A stretch of 64,000 bases of DNA from Campylobacter sp. CCUG 57310 (GTDB lineage: Bacteria; Campylobacterota; Campylobacteria; Campylobacterales; Campylobacteraceae), in assembly GCF_013201975.1 (NCBI RefSeq), contig NZ_CP053845.1, forward strand, positions 248,001 to 312,000, written 5' to 3'. Positions 45,575 through 55,157 of this stretch are shown here, piece after piece. The position numbers and the translations under genes are program-made. The notes under the pieces were generated by a model, which was given only the letters and a program-made list of their open reading frames with translations, was not told the DNA's origin and did not search any database. Numbering within the stretch: position 1 is the first letter of the stretch; the number at the start of each line of letters is the position of its first letter.

Positions 45575-47917
45575 GTGATAGATAGACAAAATTCGCTTTT
45601 TGTATTTACAAACTCACGAAAAATTCGCGAATTTAACTCAAAATTTGAAAACCAACTCATACCAAAAGCTCTTACAATAGCCGAATTTGAGAAAAAGGCG
45701 GTTTTTGTAAGAGATAAATTTGAGGCTGATTCCACTTATCTGCTTGTTTTGATGCAAAGAGCCACATCAAGCGTAAAAGAAGCAAATTTAAAGCTAAAAA
45801 TCCCAAATGAATTTTTTGCTTTTTTAAAAAACAACGACTATCTTTTTAGTTTTTTTAAAGAGCTTGCTATCCAAAAAAGAGCCATTGCGGACATCAAATT
45901 TAGCGATATATACGCTGATTTTGAGGAGCACCTTGATATCCTTGAAGCGGTTTTTAAAGAGTATAAAGCTCTGCTTGAAGCCGAGAATTTATACGATGAG
46001 ATAACTTTGAGTGAAATTTATGAACTAAATACTTGGTTTATAAGCTCTTATAGTGAAATTATAATTGAAATAGACGGATTTTTAAGCGAATTTGAATGGG
46101 AGCTCATCGGCAAAATTTCAAATTTAACAACTCTAAAAATCATCTTTCAAACAAGTAAATTTAATAAAAAACTTATTGAGAAGATAGCTCAAATTTCAAG
46201 CATCGAGATAGAAAATTTCACCCCTTATACAAAATTTGAACTAAATCTCAGCGCAAAAAGCCTCAAAAGTCTTGAAAAAATAGAGCGAAAAAGAGCTATA
46301 GAGGCTCGCTCGTTTAGTGTTAGAAGCTTGCAGTGCGCTTACGCTATGGCTAAAGTTAGCGAGTTCATACGCGAAGGTATCGCACCTGAAAAGATAGCTG
46401 TCATACTACCTGATGAGAGTTTTGGCGAGATTTTAAAACTGCATGATTTTAACAGGCTATTTAACTTTGCAATGGGCGAGAGCTTTACACATACTAAAAT
46501 TTTTCAGACGCTAAGCTATATAAACGACGCGATAAACGATAAGAAAAGCATAAATTTAAGTCCCGAAAACAGCCTAAAATTTAGTGAATTTGAGTTTGTG
46601 TTAAACTCATTTGGCGTTAGCGACGAACTTTTTAATAAATTTAAAAACGGCTATGAAAGTGCTTGTTCGTTTGAAAAATTTAAAGAGCTGATGGATGACA
46701 TTTTAGTCTTGCAAAATGATGCCAGAGTAGAAGAAAAGATACTTGAAGAGCTCTTTTTCGTGCAGAATTTATCGCGCTATTTTAGCTTTAGTTTAAGGCA
46801 AATTTGTGAGATATTTTTAATGCGTCTAAGATCGCTTAGCCTTGATGACGTAGGCGGCGGAAAGGTTAGCGTGATCGGCGTTCTTGAAAGTCGCGGTATG
46901 AAATTTGAGGGTGTGATACTGCTTGATTTTAACGACGATCTAATACCAAAAAGAAGCGTAAATGAGATGTTTTTAAACTCTCGAGTTAGAGAAAAAGCAG
47001 GTCTTATAAGCTACGCCGAGCGTGAAAATTTGCAGAGGTTTTATTATGAAAGCCTTATAAATTCAGCCAAAAAAGTAGCGATTGCCTATGTCTTAAACGA
47101 AGAAAAGATAGCTTCGAGATTTTTAAACGAATTTAGTGTGGTTGAGGACGTTAAATTTAGTGACGAAAGCTATATGAAACTGCTTGGCGGTTTAAATTCA
47201 GCTACTCTTAAGGGCTTTGATGAAGAGGTTGTTTTAAAGCATGATTTTTTTGCTAGACCGCTTTCTTTTTCAAGACTTAACACATTTTTAAAGTGCGCCA
47301 GAAAGTATTATTATGCTTATATTAAGGGCATTAAGCCTGCTAATATGCCTTATGAAAAAAGAGACTTTGAAGTAGGATTAAAGCTTCATGCCGCACTTTG
47401 CGAGTATTATCAAAATTTTAAGGAATTTGATTTAAGCAAATTTAAAAATATCCTTTTGCAAAAGGATATCAGCCCGCTTGATTTTGAAATTTTGATGGTT
47501 AAATTTGAAAAATTTAGCGAGGTTGAAGAGGCTAGATTTAAAGAGGGTTGGCGAGTTTTGGAGTGTGAAAAGAGGCTTGAAAATACGTTTTGTGGCGTGC
47601 ATATAATCGGCGTTATAGATAGGATTGACGTTAAAAATGAGCAGATGATGCTCATTGATTATAAAAGCGGCTTGATAGAAAAAAAGTCCTTGCAGCTTCC
47701 ATTTTATCAAGCGCTTATCGGCAAAGAATGCGAAACAAGGTATTATGACCTTAAAAACGAGATGAATTTGGTTGAAAATAGCTCAAATTTAGACGAACTT
47801 CAAGCAGAGATGGAAAATCTAAAAAGCATAAATAATACTCATATAAATTTCGCTCAAAATATCTCCGCAGAGTGTAGATACTGTGAGTTTAAAACTATTT
47901 GCAAGGGCGAACTATGA
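45575..47917 (+). CDS. addB: AddB-type helicase-nuclease subunit
   Basis: 780 residues. Inactivated-helicase N-terminal two thirds and a C-terminal PD-(D/E)xK nuclease (VIDRIDVKNEQMMLIDYKSG, about 685-705) flanked by the four cysteines expected to hold an Fe-S cluster (FLKCARKYYYAYIKG and CRYCEFKTICKG). With AddA it processes double-strand DNA ends for recombination. GTG at 45575 has AAAAGG at correct distance; TTG two codons earlier is the alternative. Overlaps addA by four bases. Confidence 0.88.
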   Translation: MIDRQNSLFVFTNSRKIREFNSKFENQLIPKALTIAEFEKKAVFVRDKFEADSTYLLVLMQRATSSVKEANLKLKIPNEFFAFLKNNDYLFSFFKELAIQKRAIADIKFSDIYADFEEHLDILEAVFKEYKALLEAENLYDEITLSEIYELNTWFISSYSEIIIEIDGFLSEFEWELIGKISNLTTLKIIFQTSKFNKKLIEKIAQISSIEIENFTPYTKFELNLSAKSLKSLEKIERKRAIEARSFSVRSLQCAYAMAKVSEFIREGIAPEKIAVILPDESFGEILKLHDFNRLFNFAMGESFTHTKIFQTLSYINDAINDKKSINLSPENSLKFSEFEFVLNSFGVSDELFNKFKNGYESACSFEKFKELMDDILVLQNDARVEEKILEELFFVQNLSRYFSFSLRQICEIFLMRLRSLSLDDVGGGKVSVIGVLESRGMKFEGVILLDFNDDLIPKRSVNEMFLNSRVREKAGLISYAERENLQRFYYESLINSAKKVAIAYVLNEEKIASRFLNEFSVVEDVKFSDESYMKLLGGLNSATLKGFDEEVVLKHDFFARPLSFSRLNTFLKCARKYYYAYIKGIKPANMPYEKRDFEVGLKLHAALCEYYQNFKEFDLSKFKNILLQKDISPLDFEILMVKFEKFSEVEEARFKEGWRVLECEKRLENTFCGVHIIGVIDRIDVKNEQMMLIDYKSGLIEKKSLQLPFYQALIGKECETRYYDLKNEMNLVENSSNLDELQAEMENLKSINNTHINFAQNISAECRYCEFKTICKGEL

Positions 47918-50712
47918 AGCCGTTTTTAGCCCTTGAAGCAAGTGCGGGAAGCGGCAAGACATTTGCGCTTAGCGTGAGATTTATCGCTACGATTTTAAAC
48001 GGAGCAAACCCAAACGAGATAGTTGCGCTTACGTTTACTAAAAAAGCTGCAAACGAGATGAAAGAGCGTATTATCAAAACTTTTTTAGCTCTTGAAACTC
48101 ACGTAGCGGAGCTTGCCGAACTATCAAGAATGCTTAAAAAAAGTGAAGAAGAAATTTTAAAAATGCGCGACAAGCAAAAGGCTAAATTTTTAGAATCAAA
48201 TCTTAAAATAGGCACTTTTGATTCGTTTTTTGCGAGCATTTTAAGGCAGTTTAGCTTAAATTTGGGGTTAAGCTCCGATTTTGATATAAGCTCAAATTTA
48301 AAAGAGCTTCAAAGGGCAGAATTTATAGCTCAAATTTCAAAAGATAATGCGCTTTTAAAAGCGCTTGCCGCTTCAATCGCAGCCGCACAAAAGAGCCAAA
48401 ACAACTTCTTTGAAACTCTTGAGATATTTTATGAGAATTTTAGCTCGCTAAAACGGGACGAAAATGCTAAATTCCCAAGTCCTGATAAAGTCGAAAAAGC
48501 CCTTTTAAATTTGCGCGAATATGCTGAAAATAATGGCGGTTCAAAAACGGCGGTTGATTCCTTTAGCGAAGCGAAGCCAATAGAGCTTATAAAGCGCTCT
48601 TTCATAAGCAAAGAAAGCCTTGAATACCGTACTTACTCTAAAATTTACACCCCTAAGCTTGATGAGCTGTTTTTTGAGCTTAAAAATGAGCTAAAGAGCT
48701 ATTTTGACGAACTTGAAGCTTATAAGATAAATGAGCTTGGGCGGTTTTTAGAAATATATAAACGAGTAAAACTTGAGCTTAATCAAAAGCTAAATACTCT
48801 TACTTTTAGCGATATAAACGCACTTGTTTATGAGCTACTTTGTGGCAAGCTTGATAACCAGATGCTTTATTTTAGGCTTGACGGTAGGATAAATCACCTC
48901 TTGATCGATGAATTTCAAGACACAAACGTGACACAGTATGAGATCATGAAGCCATTAATTGCCGAAATAGTTGCGGGATACGGACAAAACGGGCTTGGAA
49001 GCTTTTTTTATGTGGGTGATACCAAGCAGAGTATTTACCGATTTCGCGGTGGGAAAAAAGAGCTTTTTGATAAGTTAAAGAGCGATTTTATCCAGATAGA
49101 AAATGAAAATTTAGATACTAATTACCGAAGTTTTAAGGCTCTTGTGAAGTTTTCAAATGCGGTTTTTAAGGATAAGATCGCAAATTTTATAGAGCAAAAA
49201 GCATCTGTAAAAAATGATGAGCGTATAGATGGCGTACAAGTTTTGGATGAGTGCGAGTATTTTAAAAGCGAGTTTAACGATCATGGATTTTTGCGTGTCG
49301 TAAGCAGTGAAGATATCGTAAACGAGGCGGTAGAGCAGACCAAAAATCTGCTTGCAAACGGAGTAAAAGAAGATGATATAACGATACTTTGCTGGAAAAA
49401 CGAAGACATAGATCGCCTTGGTCTAGCACTTGAAGCTAGCGGCATAAAAAGTCTAGGAGAAGGAGCTACCGAGCTAATCAAAAGCCCTTATGTGGGCGCA
49501 CTCTTGGAATATGCTAAATTTTGCCTATTTGGCGATGAAATTTATAAGCTAAATACAGAAGCGATTTTGGATGTAAAAGCCGTAAGACTAAAAATAGATG
49601 AAGCCAAACCGGCGTTTCAAAGCTTAAAATACTTAGCCGATAAACTTGGAGTAAGTAGCGATAATAGCGATGTTTTAAGGCTTTATGAGATGGCGCAAGA
49701 GTTTGGAAATTTAGCTAATTTTATATTTAACCTTGAAAGAACCCAAGAAAAAGCTAGTTCAAAAAGTAAAAACGGCGTAAAAATCATGACCGTGCATAAG
49801 TCAAAGGGGCTTCAGTTTGAGCATGTGATAGTATGTGATAAGATAGGCGGAGATAAAAACGATAGTTCAAATTTTATCACCGAATACGATATAAATAGCG
49901 GTTGGCAGATAAAGCATAACGTCAAAAAGGAGAGTTTTGATGATGAATTTGCAAGTCTTAAACAAAGAGTAAAAGAGCTCGAATACGCAGAGGATATAAA
50001 TAAACTCTATGTTGCTTTTACACGCGCTATTTGTTCGCTTGTAGTTGTAAAAAAACTGGAAACAAACGGCAAAAATCCTAGCTTTTTTAGCGCGTATGAA
50101 TCAAGCGGAAAAAGTGTGGAATATCTAAATTTAAATGACTTTAGTTTTGGAAAAATTTTGCCTAGTAAAAGTGAAGGTGCGAATGAGAAAATATCACAGG
50201 ATCATCTTGACATAGCTAAAATTTCAAAGCAAGAAGTTGATGAATCCCAAAGGCAAAGTAGCAAGAATTTGCATGCCATTTATGTCGGGCTGGCGCTTCA
50301 CTATCTGCTTGAAATGACGGCTAAATTTGATGAAAATGAGCTTGAAATAGCTAAAATTTCAATGCAAAATAGATTTAGTAAATTTCTTACGCAAAACGAG
50401 CTTGATGATGTTTATAAGAGCGCTTTAAATTTGATTAAAGATAAGAAATTTAAAGAATTTACAAATTCTAAATTTGTGTTTAAAGAGCAGCCTATTAGAT
50501 TTCAAAACTCCCTTAGACAGATTGATTTGCTATGTTTTAAAGATGATGAAATTTGTATAATTGATTATAAAACTTCAAAGAAAAATACTGAAGAAAATAT
50601 CGCTCAAATAACGCAGTATAAAGACGCTATAAGGCAGTTTTATCCGAATTTTAATGTTAGAGCCGCACTGTTTTACGCCTTTAAGGATAAGATAGAGTGG
50701 ATTGAAATTTAA
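47914..50712 (+). CDS. addA: AddA/RecB-like helicase-nuclease subunit
   Basis: 932 residues. UvrD-type helicase motifs: Walker A EASAGSGKTFALS (about 8-20), NHLLIDEFQDTN (Walker B), YVGDTKQSIYRFRG and the late motif IMTVHKSKGLQFEHVIV. C-terminal nuclease strand CIIDYKTSKK (about 885-895). Works with AddB in end resection and recombination repair. ATG at 47914 overlaps the addB stop. Last gene of the pair; rplM follows after a 77-base gap. Confidence 0.92.
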   Translation: MKPFLALEASAGSGKTFALSVRFIATILNGANPNEIVALTFTKKAANEMKERIIKTFLALETHVAELAELSRMLKKSEEEILKMRDKQKAKFLESNLKIGTFDSFFASILRQFSLNLGLSSDFDISSNLKELQRAEFIAQISKDNALLKALAASIAAAQKSQNNFFETLEIFYENFSSLKRDENAKFPSPDKVEKALLNLREYAENNGGSKTAVDSFSEAKPIELIKRSFISKESLEYRTYSKIYTPKLDELFFELKNELKSYFDELEAYKINELGRFLEIYKRVKLELNQKLNTLTFSDINALVYELLCGKLDNQMLYFRLDGRINHLLIDEFQDTNVTQYEIMKPLIAEIVAGYGQNGLGSFFYVGDTKQSIYRFRGGKKELFDKLKSDFIQIENENLDTNYRSFKALVKFSNAVFKDKIANFIEQKASVKNDERIDGVQVLDECEYFKSEFNDHGFLRVVSSEDIVNEAVEQTKNLLANGVKEDDITILCWKNEDIDRLGLALEASGIKSLGEGATELIKSPYVGALLEYAKFCLFGDEIYKLNTEAILDVKAVRLKIDEAKPAFQSLKYLADKLGVSSDNSDVLRLYEMAQEFGNLANFIFNLERTQEKASSKSKNGVKIMTVHKSKGLQFEHVIVCDKIGGDKNDSSNFITEYDINSGWQIKHNVKKESFDDEFASLKQRVKELEYAEDINKLYVAFTRAICSLVVVKKLETNGKNPSFFSAYESSGKSVEYLNLNDFSFGKILPSKSEGANEKISQDHLDIAKISKQEVDESQRQSSKNLHAIYVGLALHYLLEMTAKFDENELEIAKISMQNRFSKFLTQNELDDVYKSALNLIKDKKFKEFTNSKFVFKEQPIRFQNSLRQIDLLCFKDDEICIIDYKTSKKNTEENIAQITQYKDAIRQFYPNFNVRAALFYAFKDKIEWIEI

Positions 50713-50789
50713 ATATTACTTAAATTAAGGTTAATATAAGCTATTTTTAAATACAATCACACTTTAAAATTATTGGCAAAGGTAAGAAA

Positions 50790-51215
50790 ATGACAAAAAT
50801 AACAAAGCCAAACGAAGTTAAGCGCGATTGGATTTTGCTTGATGCGTCCGGCAAGCGTTTTGGTAGATTATTAACCGAAGTTGCAACTATACTTCGCGGT
50901 AAAAATAAGCCAAATTTCACTCCAAACGTTGATTGTGGCGACTATGTTATCATAATAAACGCTTCAAAGGTAGAATTTACAGGCAACAATAAAGCCGAAG
51001 ATAAGCTTTATCACAGACATTCTGGATATTTTGGTAGCGTAAAGAGCGAGAAATTCGGTGATTTGCTTGCAAATAAACCGGAAAAACTATTTAAGCTTGC
51101 TGTTCGCGGAATGCTTCCAAAGACAAAGCTTGGTAAAGAGATGATTAAGAAATTAAAAGTTTATGCGGGTAGCGAACATCCTCATACAGCTCAAATTGCT
51201 AAAGAAGGAAAATAA
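50790..51215 (+). CDS. rplM: 50S ribosomal protein L13
   Basis: 141 residues with the standard L13 sequence ([56 protein letters not shown]-like block and [20 protein letters not shown]). Binds 23S rRNA early in assembly. Followed after two bases by rpsI, the usual pair. Confidence 0.98.
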   Translation: MTKITKPNEVKRDWILLDASGKRFGRLLTEVATILRGKNKPNFTPNVDCGDYVIIINASKVEFTGNNKAEDKLYHRHSGYFGSVKSEKFGDLLANKPEKLFKLAVRGMLPKTKLGKEMIKKLKVYAGSEHPHTAQIAKEGK

Positions 51216-51217
51216 TT

Positions 51218-51607
51218 ATGGCGAAAGTTTATGCAACTGGTAAAAGAAAAACTGCTGTAGCTAAGGTTTGGATAAAATCTGGAAGCGGAAAAATCATAGT
51301 AAACGGAATGGATCTTAATACTTGGCTTGGCGGTCATGAGGCGATCAAGCTAAAAGTTGTTCAACCACTTCTTCTAACAAAGCAAGACGGCAGCATAGAC
51401 GTAACCGCTACAACTCTTGGCGGTGGATACTCAGCACAAGCCGAGGCTTTAAGACACGGAATTTCAAAAGCTTTGGCAGAGATGGATGCTGATTTCAGAG
51501 CTACTCTTAAACCAAAAGGCTTGTTAACTCGTGACTCACGTGTTGTTGAGCGTAAGAAATTTGGTAGAAGAAAAGCTAGAAGAAGCCCACAATTCTCTAA
51601 ACGTTAA
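51218..51607 (+). CDS. rpsI: 30S ribosomal protein S9
   Basis: 129 residues with [26 protein letters not shown] at the start and the basic C-terminal tail ending QFSKR that reaches the P site. Operon with rplM; a terminator follows. Confidence 0.98.
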   Translation: MAKVYATGKRKTAVAKVWIKSGSGKIIVNGMDLNTWLGGHEAIKLKVVQPLLLTKQDGSIDVTATTLGGGYSAQAEALRHGISKALAEMDADFRATLKPKGLLTRDSRVVERKKFGRRKARRSPQFSKR

Positions 51608-51622
51608 TCAATATTTATACTT

Positions 51623-51654
51623 TTCAAAGCTCCTTTTTGGGGCTTTGAATTTAT
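51623..51654 (+). terminator. Terminator of rplM-rpsI
   Basis: TCAAAGCTCC (51623-51632) pairs with GGGGCTTTGA (51638-51647) through one G-T pair, loop TTTTT, followed by ATTTATTC. Confidence 0.8.
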
Positions 51655-51747
51655 TCTTCTTAAATACGATTTCACTCTAAAATTACACTTTTTTATATTT
51701 TTAATTTTTGATAAAATAGTAAATTTGTATTATAAATTATTTTTTTG

Positions 51748-51753
51748 TATAAT
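51748..51753 (+). promoter_or_regulatory. -10 box of cadF
   Basis: TATAAT preceded by T-rich periodic sequence, 87 bases before the cadF start, the pattern of Campylobacter sigma-70 promoters. Confidence 0.55.
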
Positions 51754-51839
51754 AGTAAACAAAGTGTTTAAATAACATTTATAAAATTTGTGATAACATT
51801 TTGACTTGCATTTAAAAATATGCAAAGAAAGGATATTCT

Positions 51840-52844
51840 ATGAAAAAGATTGCTATTGCTTTAGTTGCTGCTACTGCACTTTTTGCTGCTGATTCGGCAT
51901 ATAACTATGAGTTGACTCCAACTATCGGAGGAGTTCACCCTGAAGGAAATCTTGGAACAAACGATCATGCTGCTATCGGTTTAAGAGTTGGCAGAAATCT
52001 TGAGAATTTTTTCCTTGATCAAGTTGAGTTAGGCTTTAATTATTCAAACAACATTAAAGAATTTGGTGTAAAAGGTAACGCTACAAGATACTTTGTAAAC
52101 GTTATTAAAGATTTTGGTCTTACAAACAACCTATCTCTATACGGACTACTTGGTGCTGGTTGGGAAGATGTATCTGCTAAATTTGTTGACAATGAAGATG
52201 GCGGATTTGGTCAGTATGGCTTGGGTCTAAAATATAAAGTTACAGAAAACTTTGCACTTCGTGCAGAAGCTGTTGATGCTATCAAATTTGAGCATGGAGA
52301 TCACAACCTATTCTACACACTCGGTTTTGCTGTAGGATTTGGCGAGAAGAATGCTCCGGTAGTTGCCGCTGCTCCGGAACCGAAACCAATGATGCCAAAA
52401 CCTGTAAATCTTGACGATGACAACGACGGCGTTTTAAATGACGTTGATAAATGCCCTAATACACCGGCAGGCGTTGTAGTTGATGAGACAGGTTGCGAGA
52501 AAGTTATCGTTCTTAGAGATATCGGTGTAAATTTTGCATTTGATAGCTATAAAGTAACTCCTGAATATCTTGAGGAAATCAAAAAAGTAGCTATGTTTAT
52601 GAGTGAAAATCCAAGCTACCGTGTTGTACTAGAAGGACATACTGATAGCACAGGCGCTGAGGCTTACAACCAAAAACTATCTGAAAAAAGAGCAAATGCT
52701 GTTGCTAAAGCTCTTGAGGGTCTTGGTGTAAGCGCAAGCAAAATCACAACTGTAGGTTATGGTGAGCTTAAACCTATAGCTGACAATAAAACAAAACAAG
52801 GTAGAGCTGAAAACAGACGTGTTGAAGCTAGATTTAATAAATAA
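51840..52844 (+). CDS. cadF: CadF-like outer membrane OmpA-family protein
   Basis: 334 residues. Sec signal (KKIAIALVAATALFAADS), eight-strand barrel (about 20-175), a calcium-type repeat DDDNDGVLNDVDKCPNTP (about 192-210) and a C-terminal OmpA peptidoglycan domain (YRVVLEGHTDSTGAEAYNQKLSEKRANAV). In C. jejuni CadF binds fibronectin. Here the segment equivalent to its FRLS motif reads YKVTENFALR, so binding may differ. The gene order rpsI-cadF supports orthology. Confidence 0.88.
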   Translation: MKKIAIALVAATALFAADSAYNYELTPTIGGVHPEGNLGTNDHAAIGLRVGRNLENFFLDQVELGFNYSNNIKEFGVKGNATRYFVNVIKDFGLTNNLSLYGLLGAGWEDVSAKFVDNEDGGFGQYGLGLKYKVTENFALRAEAVDAIKFEHGDHNLFYTLGFAVGFGEKNAPVVAAAPEPKPMMPKPVNLDDDNDGVLNDVDKCPNTPAGVVVDETGCEKVIVLRDIGVNFAFDSYKVTPEYLEEIKKVAMFMSENPSYRVVLEGHTDSTGAEAYNQKLSEKRANAVAKALEGLGVSASKITTVGYGELKPIADNKTKQGRAENRRVEARFNK

Positions 52845-52856
52845 TTAAATTAAATT

Positions 52857-53684
52857 ATGAGTATGAGCGATATTAATTTTGATGCTATTTGGTCTTTGAT
52901 ATCCTCATACTCGCTTAAAATTTTAGGCTCTATCGCCATCTTGCTTATAGGAAAGTGGCTTGTTGATAGAGTTTCTAAACTACTTTCTAAAGTTATAACT
53001 GTTTCAAAATTCGATGAAACTCTTTCAAGATTTATACTTAATGTAATAAAAACTCTTCTAATAGTCTTCGTAATCATAGCCGCTATATCAAATTTAGGCA
53101 TAGAAACCTCTATGTTTGTAGCAGCATTTGGAGCCCTTGGTCTTGCTATAGGTATGGCATTTAAAGATACTTTTTCTAATATCGGCGCGGGTATTTTGAT
53201 AGTATTTTTTAGACCTTTTAAGATCGGTGATACCGTTGAAGTTTCAGGTGTTTTGGGAGTAGTTAGCGAAATAAGTATATTTAGCACTATCTTAAAAACA
53301 GGAGACAATAAAACTATTATCGTTCCAAACGGTCAGATCATCAACGATAATATCATAAATTACTCAAAAGAGGGTACAAGACGCGTTGAAATAGTATTTG
53401 GTATTGACTATAACGATGATTTAAAGCTTGCTAAAGAGATTATTTTAAAAATAGCTAACGAAAATCCAAAAGTTTTAAAAAACCCGGTCCCTTTCGTAGG
53501 TGTAAGTAGCCTTGGAGACAATAGCGTAAATTTGGCTGCTAGACTTTGGTGTTTGAGTGGAGATTTTATGGATGTTCAGTTTAGTATGCTTGAAGCTGTA
53601 AAATTAGAGTTTGATAATCAAGGCATCTCTATACCTTTCCCTCAACTTAATATCCACTATCCGCAAAAGAAGCAGAGTGAATAA
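52857..53684 (+). CDS. Small-conductance mechanosensitive channel (MscS family)
   Basis: 275 residues. Three N-terminal helices, the pore helix motif FVAAFGALGLAIGMAFKDTFSNIGAGILIVFFRPFKIGD (about 85-125), and the cytoplasmic beta domain and C-terminal vestibule. Releases solutes on hypo-osmotic shock. It lies 12 bases after cadF and overlaps the HAD gene by eight bases; as I recall, this gene is absent at this place in C. jejuni. Confidence 0.92.
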   Translation: MSMSDINFDAIWSLISSYSLKILGSIAILLIGKWLVDRVSKLLSKVITVSKFDETLSRFILNVIKTLLIVFVIIAAISNLGIETSMFVAAFGALGLAIGMAFKDTFSNIGAGILIVFFRPFKIGDTVEVSGVLGVVSEISIFSTILKTGDNKTIIVPNGQIINDNIINYSKEGTRRVEIVFGIDYNDDLKLAKEIILKIANENPKVLKNPVPFVGVSSLGDNSVNLAARLWCLSGDFMDVQFSMLEAVKLEFDNQGISIPFPQLNIHYPQKKQSE

Positions 53685-54327
53685 AACTATACTGTTTGAT
53701 CTTGACGGAACTCTTATTGATTCAACTCCTGCTATTTTAGACGGCTTTAATCAGGCTTTTAGAGCGCACGGTGCTTTTGAACCAAATAGCCAAGATATAA
53801 AATCGCTTATAGGACATCCTCTTGATGTTATGTTTGCTAGATTAGGCGTAAATAACGAACTCATAGATAGCTATATAGAGGCTTATAAGGCTAGATATCA
53901 GGAAATCTATTTAGATCAAACTACGCTTTTAAAATTTGCCAAAGAGGCAGTTAAGCTAGCTTCCCAGATAGCAGATGTTGGTGTAGTTACTACTAAGACT
54001 TCTAAATTTTCGGCGATATTGCTTGAGCATCTTGATATTATGCAGTATGTTAAAACTCTTATCGGAAGAAATGATGTGGCAAATCCAAAGCCAAATCCTG
54101 AGCCTATAAATTTAGCTTTAGCAAGGCTTGGTAAAGATGGTTTCCAAGATAGAGCCAATACTTTTATGATAGGTGATACTTGTATGGATATGGGCGCTGC
54201 AAGAGCGGCTAAAGTGAATGGCTTAGCGCTACTTTGCGGTTATAGCACGCTTGATGTTTTACAAACTTGCTCTGATAAAATTTTTAGTAACTCTCTTGAG
54301 GCTGTTGAGTATATAAAAAATTTGTAA
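53677..54327 (+). CDS. HAD-family hydrolase (phosphoglycolate phosphatase-like)
   Basis: 216 residues. HAD motif I ILFDLDGTLIDST (residues 4-16), motif II VVTTKTSKF, Lys in NPKPNPEP, and motif III/IV MIGDTCMDMGAARAAKV. Cap type fits Gph/PpaX. Starts with GTG at 53677, inside the end of the MscS gene. It converges on the response regulator of the respiratory operon. Confidence 0.85.
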   Translation: MNKTILFDLDGTLIDSTPAILDGFNQAFRAHGAFEPNSQDIKSLIGHPLDVMFARLGVNNELIDSYIEAYKARYQEIYLDQTTLLKFAKEAVKLASQIADVGVVTTKTSKFSAILLEHLDIMQYVKTLIGRNDVANPKPNPEPINLALARLGKDGFQDRANTFMIGDTCMDMGAARAAKVNGLALLCGYSTLDVLQTCSDKIFSNSLEAVEYIKNL

Positions 54328-54416
54328 ATTAAATAAACTTTACTGAGACTTTGAAATTTAACTCAAAGCGCTTGCTTTTTTAAAGATAAAATCGCTATAC
54401 GCAGCTTAAATTTGAT

Positions 54417-54438
54417 AGATCAAATCTTAGTTTGATTT
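54417..54438. terminator. Possible terminator between convergent genes
   Basis: ATCAAA (54419-54424) and TTTGAT (54431-54436) form a stem that can extend by two further pairs, one a G-T wobble, in the 145-base gap between the HAD gene and the response regulator. Confidence 0.4.
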
Positions 54439-54472
54439 AAACGTTTTTATCCGCCAAAACAAATTTCAAAGC

Positions 54473-55156
54473 TCAATTATTTATTCTATAGCCTGTACCT
54501 GATATATTTTCTATTAAATCATTGTCGGTCTTAAGTCTAATCTTTTTTATCGCCATTCTCAAGGCTTCATTACTCATTGATTTTTCGTTCCATACGAAAT
54601 TTTCTATTACTTCATAGCTGACTATTTTGTTTATGTTGCTTACTAATAAGAAAAATAGTTTTGATTCTATTTTTGTAAGTGCAACTTCTTCTGAATTTTT
54701 AAATAATCTTTTTTGTAAAAAATCATATTCGTAGTCGTCTTTAAATCTAATTTTATTTTCATACAAATTTTTTGTAGCCATTAAAATAGTTGTTTGAAGC
54801 TCTTCTATCTTAAAAGGTTTTCTTAAGTAGTTATAAGCGCCAAGCTCTATACTGGCTAGCATATTTTCGCTGGTGTCATAAGATGTTATGATAATCGAAG
54901 CTACGTGAGGAGCTCTCTTTTTTATCTCATCAAGCATTTCAAGACCATTTAAATTTGGTAAATTTATATCGGTTATTACTATATCAAACTGGTCTTTGAA
55001 GTATTTGTTAAAACCCTCCATTCCGTCCTTAGCGGTCTGTATTTTTTTACAATAAAACTCTAAAGATTGAGTTATGGCCAGTCTTGTATTCTCATCATCT
55101 TCCACAAGTAAAACGGATATATTTTTGAGTTTTGAAAGGATGTTGGTATCTATCAT
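54473..55156 (-). CDS. OmpR-family response regulator of the respiratory operon
   Basis: 227 residues. Receiver with VEDDENTRLAIT, phospho-Asp in IVITDINLPNLNGLEM and Lys in YLRKPFKIEE; winged-helix output domain ends LIENISGTGYRINN. It lies one base after the sensor kinase. Last gene of the seven-gene operon (62478 to 54473) and probably its activator. Confidence 0.9.
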   Translation of the reverse strand: MIDTNILSKLKNISVLLVEDDENTRLAITQSLEFYCKKIQTAKDGMEGFNKYFKDQFDIVITDINLPNLNGLEMLDEIKKRAPHVASIIITSYDTSENMLASIELGAYNYLRKPFKIEELQTTILMATKNLYENKIRFKDDYEYDFLQKRLFKNSEEVALTKIESKLFFLLVSNINKIVSYEVIENFVWNEKSMSNEALRMAIKKIRLKTDNDLIENISGTGYRINN

Positions 55157-55157
55157 T

